Assembly: GCA_945905815.1 (NCBI GenBank)
Contig: CAMDQH010000011.1
Coordinates: 1-60,844, forward strand
Source: Bacteriovorax stolpii
GTDB lineage: Bacteria > Bdellovibrionota > Bacteriovoracia > Bacteriovoracales > Bacteriovoracaceae
Reading direction: 5' to 3'
Length of the DNA: 60,844 nt
In this document: positions 16,057 through 26,010 of the stretch, piece by piece
Layout of the letters: each line of letters opens with the position of its first letter
Numbering within the stretch: the stretch's first letter is position 1
Program-made: the position numbers and the translations under genes
Notes under the pieces: model-generated
Database searches by the model: none
What the model saw: only the letters and a program-made list of their open reading frames with translations
Told to the model about the DNA's origin: nothing

Positions 16057-18771
16057 TTACTCGTTAAGTTCAATTCCAACTTTTATTGGTCGTTCGATAG
16101 TTAGCCCAAGGGATTTAAAAACATCCACAATTTCTGATGGCCGAATACTTGCCCCTTGCTTAACGGCGGCAGTAAGAAAAATTCCCGATGTTCGGCAGGG
16201 AGAAACTTCATCGATAATTTCAAGAATCTTCTCGTTCAAATTTAGCATTCCGAAATCCAGGTCGATTAACATCGGTCGGATGTCTTTATCTATAAAGACT
16301 TCATCTTTTTTAGAATAAGACTGGATAATAATTTGTTCTTGCGAACGAAGCTTCTTCACCACATCAGATGCCATCTCGCCATTTTGAACCGGGATAAAAT
16401 ACTTGAAAGACTTAGCCGAGTCCTGAATTGAAGGAGTCTTATTAGTGATGACAGTAATGTTCTTGAAAATAATCCCTGGCTCTGAATGTTTTTGAAGAAT
16501 TGCTAAAACTTCCGAAAAATCAGTCCATTCAGTCGGGACCCGGACATCAAAATACTCTGTGAGAGAGCTAATTCCTAAAGTTAAGGCAGGGCCAAATGAA
16601 AGTAATGGGCGGAGATTATAACCTTCAGAATGAAGAGTCTCTAGGCTAGATCGCTTAAAAATTCTCTGCATGACTTTTTGCAGATCAAGATGAGAAATAA
16701 AAGTGATTGGACCGATCTTAGAAAATTCAATTCTGTACTTTGCCCCAACAAATTGATTTCTTTTTTCACGTAATTCAGCGATATCTTTTTTCAAGACTTC
16801 AGGTGGAACGTATTCTTCATTTTTAATTGCTTTCATTCCTGATAGAAAATCTCTGCGCTCTTGAACCATTCCCTTAAGATCACAGGCCACTCCACAGTGG
16901 TAACAAACAAGCTTTTTCTTATCTATATCAAATGTCTTCTCTAACGTTTCAAGGTTCGAATGGTGAACAACCATGCCGTAAACTTTACCACAAGGAGGAG
17001 AAAGTCGATTATGAGTAGCTTTTTTCCATTCGATTTCCAAAAATCTTTCAGTCAGACCAACATCAATATGATCCCAGGCCAATTTACCATTCATAGGAAT
17101 CGTTCCTAAGAAAAACTCCGTATTAAGACCTGAATCTTCAACACACTTTACCCAAAGATTATAATTAAATGTTTCATCCCAACCATCAAAACGGGCACCT
17201 TGGTTCCAAGCATTATAAATAATATGGGCAACTCGTCTGTCACCGCGCGCGATAATACCTTCCAGATGCGAGATTTTTGAATAATGTTTTCTAAAATTTA
17301 AGCGATAGGTTTCAGCAAGATCTTTCAGCATAGTTTGCTTACGTTCAATCTCTGGCAACGTAATCATACTCGCCCATTGAAAAGGAGTATGTGGTTTCGG
17401 GACAAATGAAGAAACAGATATGGTTAGAGTTGGATTTCTTACTCCGCACTCAGTTGCCTTTTTACGGGCCTTGGCGGCAGTTTCCATGATCGCCATAACA
17501 TCTTCATCTTCCTCAGTTGGAAGACCTATCATGAAGTAGAGTTTCATTTTAGTCCAGCCCCGCGAAAATACGCTAACGGCCGTTTTCATGAGATCTTCTT
17601 CAGTGACGTTTTTATTTATTACGTCACGCATACGTTGTGAGCCCGCTTCAGGGGCAAACGTAAGGGAAGAATTTTTAACTTCGGCCATTTTGTCTAAAAT
17701 TCTTTCATCTAGCCCATAGGCGCGAAGTGAAGAAATTCCAAGAGTGGCGTTTTCTTTTGATAATTTGTCTAATAATTCAATTACCAGTGGAGTTACAGCA
17801 GAATAATCAGCAGTGGAAAGGCAAGTAAGGGAAGCTTCATCAAAGCCTCCATTCTTAAGTCCATCCATCATCATTTTGACTACGTTCTCTGGGCTTCGCT
17901 CACGGACTGGACGGTAAATCATCCCCGCCTGACAAAAGCGACAACCCTCAGTACAGCCACGAGCAAGCTCAACTGAGAAACGATCGAAGATCGCAGTCAT
18001 ATGGGGAATAGGTGATTTTGTTGGGAAAGGATAATTTGCAAGGTTATCAACAAAAAATCTCTCAATTCTATCAGGAATCTCTCCTGCGAATTCTGGCTTG
18101 GCCCCAGTAACAACTTCCATCTGAGTCATATTATCAATGGCCGTGTCGTAGAACTTAGGAACATAGATCCCTTTCCACTTAGCAAGCTCGAATAAAATCT
18201 GATCACGTTTTAAACCTTGAGCACGGGCCTCTCCAATAAAGTGAGTGATGCGTGCAAAGAGTTTTTCACCATCACCAATAACGACAAAGTCCATAAATGG
18301 AGCAAGGGGTTCTGGATGAGTTGCACAAGGACCGCCACAAATTACGAATGGTTCATTTTCAGTTCGGTCTTTGGTCCATATGGAAATTCCACCCAAATCA
18401 AGCATATTTAAAATGTTTGAATAACTCATTTCATACTGAAGAGAAAAACCAACGATATGAAAATCTTTGAGTGGTTTAAAATTTTCAAGACTTACTAAAT
18501 TTAAATTACGACTTCGGATTTCTTTTTCCATATCAATCCACGGCGCAAAACAACGTTCTGCAAGCATACCAGGATGTTGATTTATTTCATCGTATAGGAT
18601 TTTCATCCCTAAGTGACTCATTCCAATTTCATATGTATCAGGAAAACAAAGTGCGACTCGGGAAAGTGTTTCTTCCCAGTTCTTGCGGATAAGAAAATGC
18701 TCTCCACCAATATATCGTGCAGGCTTTTCAACTTTTTCGAGAAATGATGCGTAGGGATTGTGCGAGGCCAT
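16057..18771 (-). CDS. Radical SAM protein, TIGR03960 fused to TIGR03936 (DUF2344)
   Basis: 904 residues from the ATG at 18771, preferred because AAGGAG lies 7 bases before it (the ATG at 18786 overlaps that site). The N-terminal part resembles B12-binding radical SAM proteins. The 4Fe-4S/SAM cluster cysteines are C273, C277 and C280 (RGCTEGCRFC). After the radical SAM barrel comes a second cysteine group CYHCGVACD near residue 630, then the DUF2344 domain (about 680-904) beginning KYRIEFSKIGPITFISHLDL. In many bacteria the two parts are a fused or adjacent pair of unknown substrate, often near the ribonuclease G/ribosome-maturation genes. The role here is unknown; tRNA or protein modification is a guess. 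Confidence 0.85.
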   Translation of the reverse strand: MASHNPYASFLEKVEKPARYIGGEHFLIRKNWEETLSRVALCFPDTYEIGMSHLGMKILYDEINQHPGMLAERCFAPWIDMEKEIRSRNLNLVSLENFKPLKDFHIVGFSLQYEMSYSNILNMLDLGGISIWTKDRTENEPFVICGGPCATHPEPLAPFMDFVVIGDGEKLFARITHFIGEARAQGLKRDQILFELAKWKGIYVPKFYDTAIDNMTQMEVVTGAKPEFAGEIPDRIERFFVDNLANYPFPTKSPIPHMTAIFDRFSVELARGCTEGCRFCQAGMIYRPVRERSPENVVKMMMDGLKNGGFDEASLTCLSTADYSAVTPLVIELLDKLSKENATLGISSLRAYGLDERILDKMAEVKNSSLTFAPEAGSQRMRDVINKNVTEEDLMKTAVSVFSRGWTKMKLYFMIGLPTEEDEDVMAIMETAAKARKKATECGVRNPTLTISVSSFVPKPHTPFQWASMITLPEIERKQTMLKDLAETYRLNFRKHYSKISHLEGIIARGDRRVAHIIYNAWNQGARFDGWDETFNYNLWVKCVEDSGLNTEFFLGTIPMNGKLAWDHIDVGLTERFLEIEWKKATHNRLSPPCGKVYGMVVHHSNLETLEKTFDIDKKKLVCYHCGVACDLKGMVQERRDFLSGMKAIKNEEYVPPEVLKKDIAELREKRNQFVGAKYRIEFSKIGPITFISHLDLQKVMQRIFKRSSLETLHSEGYNLRPLLSFGPALTLGISSLTEYFDVRVPTEWTDFSEVLAILQKHSEPGIIFKNITVITNKTPSIQDSAKSFKYFIPVQNGEMASDVVKKLRSQEQIIIQSYSKKDEVFIDKDIRPMLIDLDFGMLNLNEKILEIIDEVSPCRTSGIFLTAAVKQGASIRPSEIVDVFKSLGLTIERPIKVGIELNE

Positions 18772-18885
18772 TACGGGCTCCTTCATACAAATTGTTTCTC
18801 TCTTAATTACGAGAGGAAGGATTAGAACCTTCTATCGGAAGAAGGCATTTTCTAACAGAAAGAGTGTTTAATGGGAAGGCTAAAA

Positions 18886-20007
18886 TTAGAACCCTGAAAA
18901 CATAGAAATCACCCAACGACGGTCCTCTTGCTCTCTAAAACCGTCCAAAGAGCGGTCAATAGCGTATGTCGTGAGGTCCAGACCAAATGAGCGAGCTCGA
19001 ACACCTATTCCGCCTGACCCCCAACCGTCACCGTAACCTAAACGAAGAAATAGCCTGCGATTAAAATCTAATTCCATCCCTGCGGCCATTCTTCTTTTAA
19101 CGTCTGTGTCGTAGGAATTATTCATATCTTTTAAATTTAATTCCATGTGCAAGCGAGATTTTTTTGAGATTTGTGGAGTAAGGGAAAAACCAACATCGAT
19201 GGTTTGTTTAATTTTATCAGGACCACCATTAGCACTTACATCTGACCAATCACTACTGGTAGCATTTCTCAAAACTGCGGAAAAAGTCGGAAGAAGAGCT
19301 ACCGGAATTGTCAGTTTTGTTCCCGCAGTGACTTGCAGACTTTTACCAGTTTTATAATCAGAGTCAGCAATCACTGTAGGAGCAGTAGGGAGAAAACTTT
19401 TGTAAAGATCACGACGAATCAAATAAACGCCTGAAGCACCGAACTTTAGAACTCCGCCAAAAAGAGATCCACTGAGTGACATGACTGGGCCATGATCTCT
19501 TCTCTCGGCAATTTCAAAAGTATTTAAGGCATTGTTTGGATCAGGATCAAGATCATTGATAGTGGAGCGGTTTCTTTGTGACGCCAAATAACCTAAAGTT
19601 AAACCTCTCACCGTGAAATTTGGAAAAAGATTTACGCGAGAATGAGCAAGTTCGCCTTTATTTTCAGCTAACATTGATCTCATTTCAGACGGATCAAATG
19701 AATCTACATAATTTCCTGGTATTTCAGTCGCGGCGCCAGGGCCCAAAACTTTAAGCAAACCGCTACTACCTTCAAAATGAATATTTCCAATATTAAATTG
19801 TGGTCTGCGAACGGTACCCAAACCGGCCGGATTATAAAATGAAGAACTGGCATCATCAACTTTACATATGAAGGCATTACCCATCGCGAGTGCACGAGAC
19901 GAAGTTATAAATTCTGGGAAAGCATGATCTTCAAAAGTTAATTCGGCCCTAGCAGGCAGGGATAAAAAAAGCAGAAAAATTGATAAGGTTAAAAGAACAG
20001 TTTTCAC
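18886..20007 (-). CDS. Outer-membrane barrel protein, FadL/OmpP1-like
   Basis: 373 residues. The signal peptide MKTVLLTLSIFLLFLSLPAR ends at about residue 21. The segment RALAMGNAFI (39-48), followed by DDASSSFYNPAGLG, is the typical N-terminal motif of FadL-like hydrophobic-compound channels and related barrels. The remainder shows alternating strands and the protein ends in phenylalanine (FSGF). It probably carries small hydrophobic molecules across the outer membrane. It is followed by another envelope protein gene starting upstream on the same strand at 20776. Confidence 0.75.
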   Translation of the reverse strand: MKTVLLTLSIFLLFLSLPARAELTFEDHAFPEFITSSRALAMGNAFICKVDDASSSFYNPAGLGTVRRPQFNIGNIHFEGSSGLLKVLGPGAATEIPGNYVDSFDPSEMRSMLAENKGELAHSRVNLFPNFTVRGLTLGYLASQRNRSTINDLDPDPNNALNTFEIAERRDHGPVMSLSGSLFGGVLKFGASGVYLIRRDLYKSFLPTAPTVIADSDYKTGKSLQVTAGTKLTIPVALLPTFSAVLRNATSSDWSDVSANGGPDKIKQTIDVGFSLTPQISKKSRLHMELNLKDMNNSYDTDVKRRMAAGMELDFNRRLFLRLGYGDGWGSGGIGVRARSFGLDLTTYAIDRSLDGFREQEDRRWVISMFSGF

Positions 20008-20059
20008 TCTTATATTTTAGCCGATTTAGGGCCTCTCCTGAAGAGCGGCAAAAGACACC

Positions 20060-20776
20060 TTACCAGCTAACGCCGACCGAGTAGCCGTAGATAAAATTGG
20101 CAATGTCTTTGGTATCTGTCGTCTGAAGTTGTTGATAGCCAAACTCTAGTTTTCCAAAAAAAGAGCCTACGTCTGCTTCCAATCCCCCGTAGAGGGCCAT
20201 GACCTTAGTTTGATACTCCGGCGACAGGCCATTAATGGTTGCATCAGTAGAAGTTACTTTGCCAGCGAAGCTATAATTGGCGTAAGAAAATGTTGAGTAG
20301 GCGAGAATCATTTCACTAAATCTAAAACCATATAAAAGTAGAAATTCACTACCTTTCAATTCAAAGTCGACTGTAGTTCCACCTTCAGTTTCATATGAGT
20401 TACCACCAAAGGCAGCTGAAATGGCCATCTTGTGGCCAGTGCCCTTTCCTGTTCTTGAACTTCCAAGAAACTGGTATTTTGCCCCGAGAAGAGTATTCCC
20501 TGAACCTATATGAGTCCAAAATAAATCAATCTGGTCCAGTAGCGAAGTTGAAAAAAGAAACCCTGTCCGACTTATAAGCTGATTGCTCACTCCATCATTA
20601 ACTGAAGCATTCGAAAGATCTGCAGTAAGCTGGTTAGCTGAAGTCACCATGAGTTCAAACTGGCCATTTAAAGCCCCCCCTTGAGATTCGGGAGTCATGA
20701 ATCGATTGGTTGCAATCAAGTATTTGGTGGCGCACCCAATTTGGAGAAACATGAATATGAAGAGCAGAAATCTCAT
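20060..20776 (-). CDS. Outer-membrane lipoprotein or barrel-like protein
   Basis: 238 residues with signal MRFLLFIFMFLQIGCATKYL; LQIGC is a good lipobox (Cys 15). The mature sequence has repeated amphipathic strands (LLLYGFRFSEMILAYSTFSY) and ends in tryptophan (YGYSVGVSW), as outer-membrane barrels do. The combination of a lipid anchor with barrel-like sequence is unusual but known. It lies 52 bases upstream of the FadL-like gene on the same strand and may be cotranscribed. No named family recognised. Confidence 0.65.
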   Translation of the reverse strand: MRFLLFIFMFLQIGCATKYLIATNRFMTPESQGGALNGQFELMVTSANQLTADLSNASVNDGVSNQLISRTGFLFSTSLLDQIDLFWTHIGSGNTLLGAKYQFLGSSRTGKGTGHKMAISAAFGGNSYETEGGTTVDFELKGSEFLLLYGFRFSEMILAYSTFSYANYSFAGKVTSTDATINGLSPEYQTKVMALYGGLEADVGSFFGKLEFGYQQLQTTDTKDIANFIYGYSVGVSW

Positions 20777-20937
20777 TTAAGTATTTTATATCTATCAGCT
20801 TTTTAAATATCTTAAACAATTTTCAGGCTTTTTTTGCCTACACTTAATCTAGTCTTTTCAATGAGTTGGCTGCTGCAGTTTCTATTAACAAAATTTTAAT
20901 AAAAGCCGATGAAATAATACGGGGGGGAAACGTTTAA

Positions 20938-23900
20938 ATGTCCCATTTTATAGGCCTTGTAGGTTTAATATTATTGTTACTTGGATGCCAGGTTAAAGAG
21001 CAGACGGATGCTGGCGTTCTCATTGCCGGTAACGTTCCCACTACTAACGCATTCACTGTAGGTCTTCCGTCTAATGGTAGCTATCAACAAGGTACCAATC
21101 TAGACTTTACTCTCACTCACCCATTTGATGTTACAGTCGTAGGTAATCCAAGACTGACTCTTACTGTTGGTGCAACAACGAAGTACGCTGATTACTTTTC
21201 TGGATCTGGGACAAAAACTCTGACGTTTCGTTACTCAGTTGAAGCGGCAATGAATGATACAGATGGAATAGCCGTTGCAACCACTGTTGATTTAAATGGT
21301 GGAACATTAACCTTCGATGTCGCTACTGCTGCTTTAACAACTATTTCGGTAGGATCAACGACTAAAATTCTTGTCGATAATACGACACCTTCAGTCTCTA
21401 GCACTACCTTTGGAACAAAAGGCATTTACAAGCTCGCGCAAAAGGTAAATGTCACAGTCGTGTTTGATGAAAAAGTTGTGGTTACGGGTTCTCCACAAGT
21501 TCAAATAAATCTTTCTGGAGTTACTAAGAATGCGACTTATGCCTCAGGAACCGGAACAACCAGTTTAGTTTTCTCCTATACAGTCGTAACAACCAACAAA
21601 GATCTTGATGGACTTGATTTACTTTCAGCAAGTTTGAATAGTGGAACAATAAAAGATGTGGCCGGCAATAATGCAACTTTTGCAGTTACTCCAGGACCTA
21701 TGACTGGCATTTATGTTCATGATGTTCCAACTCTTATTACACCTGTAACAGCGTCTGCAAATAAAACTTATGTGGTAGGAGAAACTATCACATTAACTGC
21801 AGTTTCCTCGAGAGCAATAACAGTCACAGGGTCGCCCCTTATTGCTTTAGATATTGGCGGAGTAACTGAATATGCGATTTACCAGTCAGGCTCAGGTACG
21901 ACATCTTTGATATTTGATTTTGTAGTTGGTGCAGGAGATGTTGATACAAATGGTATTAGTGTGACTGGAGTTATTGAACTCAACAGTGGAACTCTCATCG
22001 ACAGTAATATTGATCCAGTTCTCGCTCTAACATTCACTGCCCCAAGCACAACATTAGTTAAAGTTGATGGTGTTATTCCTTCCATAACCTCAATTACTCC
22101 TCCAGCAAATGCAACATACCTAATCTCTCAGCAGATGAATTTCAGTGTTGTTTTTTCTGACACTGTAACTGTGACAGGAACTCCTACACTTGATTTTTTT
22201 GCAGGAGTCACAACCATAAATTCAACTTATATTTCTGGTTCAGGTACAAATACACTTCTTTTTAGATACACACCGATTGCGGGGATTGATGATGCAGACG
22301 GTATTGATTTGAGTGCTGTTAACCTGACTTCAGGTACGATTAAAGATAGTAGTGGAAATGATATTGATGTGACTATTCCAGCAGTTGATACATCGTCCGT
22401 ATTAATTGATGCTATTCTTCCAAGCATCATTTCGGTTACGGCCCCTGCAAATACAACCTATCTTGTTGGAACAACCATGGATTTCTCTGTTCTCTTTAGT
22501 GCAGCAGTGACTGTTACGGGTGCACCAAGCTTGGCCTTTGAGACGTCTGATGGAACAAAAGCTGCAACATATTATTTGTCGGGTTCAGGTACTACAACTC
22601 TAGTCTTCAGGTACACTGTCGTGAGTAATGATTATGACTATGATGGTATTACCGTTAATTCACCATTAGCTCTGAATGGCGGAGCAATTATAGATTCAAA
22701 TAGCTACGCCTCAACTCTTACATTTACTCCACCTGTTACCACAAGCGTATTAGTTGATGCCTCGCCTGCACTTATTACATCTGTAACACTTCCTTCTTCG
22801 AGAACATATGGCGATGGGGAACTTTTAAATTTCACGGTTGTTTTTAATAAAAACGTAACCATCTCAGGAACACCACGACTCACCCTCAATTTTGGGGGCA
22901 CAACAGTATATGCCAACTTTCAGTCAGGGGGTGGAACAAAAAATATTGTTTTTAGAAAAACTGTTGGTTCTCCAGACGTAGATACGGACGGTATTGGGCT
23001 AAGCTCTCCTGTTGGGCTGAATTTTGGAACTATTAAAGATTCAAATAACATCCCAGCAACACTAACCTTCACTGTTCCAAATACTTCAGGAATTCTTGTC
23101 GATTCTCAAGGACCAGCAATTACTTTGGTGTCGGTCCCTTCAAATAATACCTATGTGACGGGACAAAATTTAAACTTCACCGTGGATTATAGTGAAATAG
23201 TAAACGTAACTGGAACGCCCAGACTTACTTTGACTATTGGTAGTACTACTCGTTATGCGAATTATTTTTCAGGAAGTGGCTCATCTTCTCTCGTGTTTAA
23301 ACACACGGTTATAAGTAACGATTTGGATTCTAATGGTATCGCAATGGCCGCCGCAGTCGATAACAATGCTGGAACAATTCAAGATGCATCTTCAAATAAT
23401 GCCACAACTGCATTAACTGCACCTACTCTAACAGCAGTTCTTGTGGATGCCATCCTTCCAACAATCTCTTCAGTGACAGCTCCGGCCAATGCTGTTTATT
23501 CAAACTCAACTGTAATGAACTTTACGGTGAATTACCTGAAGGATGTCACTGTTGTAGGAACTCCTCGTATACACTTAGACATACTAGGCGTAACGAAATA
23601 TGCAACCTACGTATCAGGCTCTGGAACCACTGCACTTTTGTTTAGATATACTCCGGCTACAACTGATTTTAATATGAATGGAACGGCAACACTCAATTCT
23701 AATAATATTGATTTGTATGGTGGAACAATGAAGGATGTTTTAAACAACAACGCAGCTTTAGCCTTGGGATCTATAGATTTATCAAAAGTTCATATTAGTT
23801 ATCCTGGACTCGGTGCCTGGTTTGATGTCTCTGATGCCACTACAGTAAGTACCGTTTTCTCTTCTCCAAATTATCAAACATCTGATTTTAACGACAAATC

Positions 23901-24432
23901 TGGCAATGCTCGGCATGCAACTCAAAATGTCTTAGCTGCGGACAGACCTTATTATTTATCATCGGGTTTTGGTACCAACAACAAGCCCTATCTTCAAAAC
24001 AATACTTCAGATTTTATGAACCTTGCATCCAACGTTGCGAACGTTAAAAACGTCATTATGATATTTAAAACGCCAGCGACTATCGCCACAGGTCCAATTT
24101 TTGCGACAAATGCTGCTATGCTTATGGGAACAACACTCAGCGGAACGGGAGCTCTTAGTTTTAATACTGCTGCTAAATGGAAAATAAATGGTGGAACGCT
24201 GAGTGCTAACGCTGCGACTTCAAGTACAGCAGGTACTCTAGTCGCCAATACTTGCTATATCGCTTCGGGAGTTTACACAACTGCTCAAAGTCCTACTGTT
24301 CAAAGCTTAGGCTCAACTACATTCCTAGGCCAGTATGCTGAAGTCATGGTATACACCAGTGCATCGACGTTTACAGATAGGGAGCTTACAGTAATTCACA
24401 ACTATCTAAATACAAAATACGGTTGCTACTAA
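20938..24432 (+). CDS. Large surface lipoprotein with eight Ig-like repeats and a C-terminal lectin-like domain
   Basis: 1164 residues. MSHFIGLVGLILLLLGCQVK carries a lipobox (Cys 17). Residues about 38-955 hold eight repeats of about 110-120 residues, each with a start like SVTAPANTTYLVGTTMDFSV, a middle GSGTTTLVFRYTV, a DxDGI turn and an end VLVDA/ILVDS. This is a bacterial Ig-like beta-sandwich pattern with DxD-type possible Ca sites. Residues about 960-1164 begin GLGAWFDVSD and end ELTVIHNYLNTKYGCY, a concanavalin/LamG-type domain. It is likely an adhesin or surface-layer component. A run of seven G (20921-20927) overlaps its ribosome site. It converges with a small gene 3 bases past the stop. 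Confidence 0.8.
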   Translation: MSHFIGLVGLILLLLGCQVKEQTDAGVLIAGNVPTTNAFTVGLPSNGSYQQGTNLDFTLTHPFDVTVVGNPRLTLTVGATTKYADYFSGSGTKTLTFRYSVEAAMNDTDGIAVATTVDLNGGTLTFDVATAALTTISVGSTTKILVDNTTPSVSSTTFGTKGIYKLAQKVNVTVVFDEKVVVTGSPQVQINLSGVTKNATYASGTGTTSLVFSYTVVTTNKDLDGLDLLSASLNSGTIKDVAGNNATFAVTPGPMTGIYVHDVPTLITPVTASANKTYVVGETITLTAVSSRAITVTGSPLIALDIGGVTEYAIYQSGSGTTSLIFDFVVGAGDVDTNGISVTGVIELNSGTLIDSNIDPVLALTFTAPSTTLVKVDGVIPSITSITPPANATYLISQQMNFSVVFSDTVTVTGTPTLDFFAGVTTINSTYISGSGTNTLLFRYTPIAGIDDADGIDLSAVNLTSGTIKDSSGNDIDVTIPAVDTSSVLIDAILPSIISVTAPANTTYLVGTTMDFSVLFSAAVTVTGAPSLAFETSDGTKAATYYLSGSGTTTLVFRYTVVSNDYDYDGITVNSPLALNGGAIIDSNSYASTLTFTPPVTTSVLVDASPALITSVTLPSSRTYGDGELLNFTVVFNKNVTISGTPRLTLNFGGTTVYANFQSGGGTKNIVFRKTVGSPDVDTDGIGLSSPVGLNFGTIKDSNNIPATLTFTVPNTSGILVDSQGPAITLVSVPSNNTYVTGQNLNFTVDYSEIVNVTGTPRLTLTIGSTTRYANYFSGSGSSSLVFKHTVISNDLDSNGIAMAAAVDNNAGTIQDASSNNATTALTAPTLTAVLVDAILPTISSVTAPANAVYSNSTVMNFTVNYLKDVTVVGTPRIHLDILGVTKYATYVSGSGTTALLFRYTPATTDFNMNGTATLNSNNIDLYGGTMKDVLNNNAALALGSIDLSKVHISYPGLGAWFDVSDATTVSTVFSSPNYQTSDFNDKSGNARHATQNVLAADRPYYLSSGFGTNNKPYLQNNTSDFMNLASNVANVKNVIMIFKTPATIATGPIFATNAAMLMGTTLSGTGALSFNTAAKWKINGGTLSANAATSSTAGTLVANTCYIASGVYTTAQSPTVQSLGSTTFLGQYAEVMVYTSASTFTDRELTVIHNYLNTKYGCY
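21049..23801 (+). repeat. Eight tandem Ig-like protein repeats
   Basis: Eight diverged copies of a module of roughly 110-120 codons inside the surface lipoprotein gene. The copies are recognised by the recurring ANxTYxxGxxMNFTV start, the GSGTxxLxFRYT centre and the VLVDA hinge. Nucleotide identity between copies is low apart from short shared phrases such as tcaggtaca and gttgatgc, so the expansion is old. Confidence 0.75.
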
Positions 24433-24435
24433 AAT

Positions 24436-24645
24436 CTATTCTGTCGCATTTATTGAAGAATTTTTTGTTGAATAATAATTTACGTTTGGCCCAGGATCAC
24501 GATTGATTGTGAGTTGAAGATCATCAATGTAATGATCCATTTTTTTTTCATCAATTTTTATCAACTGAGTTTTATTCTTCGCAAAAAAGTTCAGAAAGTT
24601 GTCTTTCAAATTACCTAATCTAGTCAGTAATTCATGTTGGTTCAT
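24436..24645 (-). CDS. Small hypothetical protein
   Basis: 69 codons with a very good ribosome site (GAGGAG, 7 bases before the ATG). The protein is soluble and charged: a helical start (HELLTRLGNLKDNFLNFF) and a polar, disordered tail (INRDPGPNVNYYS). No family recognised. It ends 3 bases from the convergent surface lipoprotein gene. The terminator at 24758-24788 separates it from leucine dehydrogenase, so it should have its own promoter in 24646-24757. Confidence 0.6.
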   Translation of the reverse strand: MNQHELLTRLGNLKDNFLNFFAKNKTQLIKIDEKKMDHYIDDLQLTINRDPGPNVNYYSTKNSSINATE

Positions 24646-24757
24646 GATAAATCTCCTCAGAAAAGTTTTTATCTTCTTTTATGTAAGCAGCAACGGTGCC
24701 ACGGGGATGTGGTTTTAAGATTATAACTTTATGAGTGGGGCACCAAAGTAATGAGGC

Positions 24758-24788
24758 AAAAAAAAGGCCTAATCGAGTAGATTAGGCC
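24758..24788 (-). terminator. Intrinsic terminator of leucine dehydrogenase
   Basis: Minus-strand GGCCTAATC-TACTC-GATTAGGCC is a perfect 9-bp stem followed by eight T, starting 25 bases after the dehydrogenase stop codon. Confidence 0.92.
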
Positions 24789-24812
24789 CATAACTGAGTT
24801 GCTTGATTTTAA

Positions 24813-25925
24813 TTAGCCGCGACGGTTTTTCTGACCCGGCAGTCTGAAATTTGTCTTACCAAGATAAGCATTTTTAATATTTCGAATTGATTCAATTCTC
24901 TTCTCGGCCATTACATCGGCAGCTTTGTTCACTGGGATATTTTGCTCGTCAGAAATTCTAAAAACTTCAAGAGTTTTATCATAAATCGTATCAATCATGC
25001 GGCGAGATTTAGAATCCGCCCAGCCTTCAAATTCGATTGAAACGTTCATGAGTCCACCGGCATTGATAAGATAATCGGGAGCATAGAAAATGCCTTTTTC
25101 TCTAACAACCTGGCCATGACGATCATCTTTAAGCTGATTATTTGCAGCACCTGCAATAATTTTGCATTTAAGCATAGGAATGGTTTCATCATTAACGGAA
25201 GCGCCTAGGGCACATGGAGCATAAACATCACAAGCAGTGGTGAAGATTTCCAGGCCAGATACAAATTTTGCATTTGGAAAAGACTGTTTCATCTTCTCAA
25301 TTCCACGCTCATTAATATCTGTGTAAATAATATGAGCTCCCACTTCATTCAAAAGTTTTGCCAGCTCGAAACCAACTGAGCCCACCCCTTGAATCGAAAC
25401 GGTTTTTCCTTTCAAACTTCTGTTACCAAACGCTCTGGTGGCCGAAGCTTCAATTCCACGAAACACACCTAGTGCAGTATAAGGAGAAGGGTTGCCTGAA
25501 CCGCCATACTGCTGGGCCACGCCAGTTACATAGTTTGTTTCAGCAAAGATATGCTCAATATCATCAACACTTGTATTAACATCTTCAGCTGTGATGTAGC
25601 GGCCATTGAGAGATTCAATAAATCGACCGAAAGAACGAAAAAGTGCTTCTGATTTATCTTTTTTAGGATCGGCGATAATAACCGCTTTACCACCACCAAG
25701 ATTTAGTCCTGATACAGCTGCTTTATAAGTCATCCCTCTTGAAAGTCTGAGCACATCAATCAGTGCCTCTTCTTCACTCGCGTATTGCCATAAACGGGTT
25801 CCGCCTAAAGCTGGACCCAGAGTTGTATCATGGATGGCGATAATGGCCTTAAGACCACAAGATTTATCCTGGAAATAAACCACTTGCTCATGGCCCATTG
25901 AATACATTTTCTCAAGAGTTAACAT
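24813..25925 (-). CDS. Leucine (branched-chain amino acid) dehydrogenase
   Basis: 370 residues of the Glu/Leu/Phe/Val dehydrogenase family. GPALGGTRLW (37-46), K68 (TYKAAVSG) and K80 (NLGGGKAVI) match the substrate-binding and catalytic lysines of Bacillus leucine dehydrogenase, and VSIQGVGSVGFELAKLL is the NAD-binding turn. It reversibly deaminates leucine, valine and isoleucine to their 2-oxoacids. With the fused E1 gene this gives a branched-chain amino-acid degradation route. An AAAGGA ribosome site supports the ATG at 25925. Divergent from the ferredoxin gene. Confidence 0.9.
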   Translation of the reverse strand: MLTLEKMYSMGHEQVVYFQDKSCGLKAIIAIHDTTLGPALGGTRLWQYASEEEALIDVLRLSRGMTYKAAVSGLNLGGGKAVIIADPKKDKSEALFRSFGRFIESLNGRYITAEDVNTSVDDIEHIFAETNYVTGVAQQYGGSGNPSPYTALGVFRGIEASATRAFGNRSLKGKTVSIQGVGSVGFELAKLLNEVGAHIIYTDINERGIEKMKQSFPNAKFVSGLEIFTTACDVYAPCALGASVNDETIPMLKCKIIAGAANNQLKDDRHGQVVREKGIFYAPDYLINAGGLMNVSIEFEGWADSKSRRMIDTIYDKTLEVFRISDEQNIPVNKAADVMAEKRIESIRNIKNAYLGKTNFRLPGQKNRRG

Positions 25926-26010
25926 TTTGAGTTCCTTTAGACATGAGTTAGACTTAATTTGAACGCGTGAATTTTCTTAAACCATGATGATTTTGACAAG
26001 GTGAATCCCT

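Noticed and set aside
20938-24432. Tandem repeats that could be taken for a CRISPR array
   Set aside because: The repeat unit is over 300 bases, in frame, diverged at DNA level and encodes Ig-like modules; there are no short identical repeats with unique spacers.
24433-24435. Three-base gap between convergent genes as a shared terminator
   Set aside because: No hairpin or T run is present there; transcription probably reads into the opposite gene.
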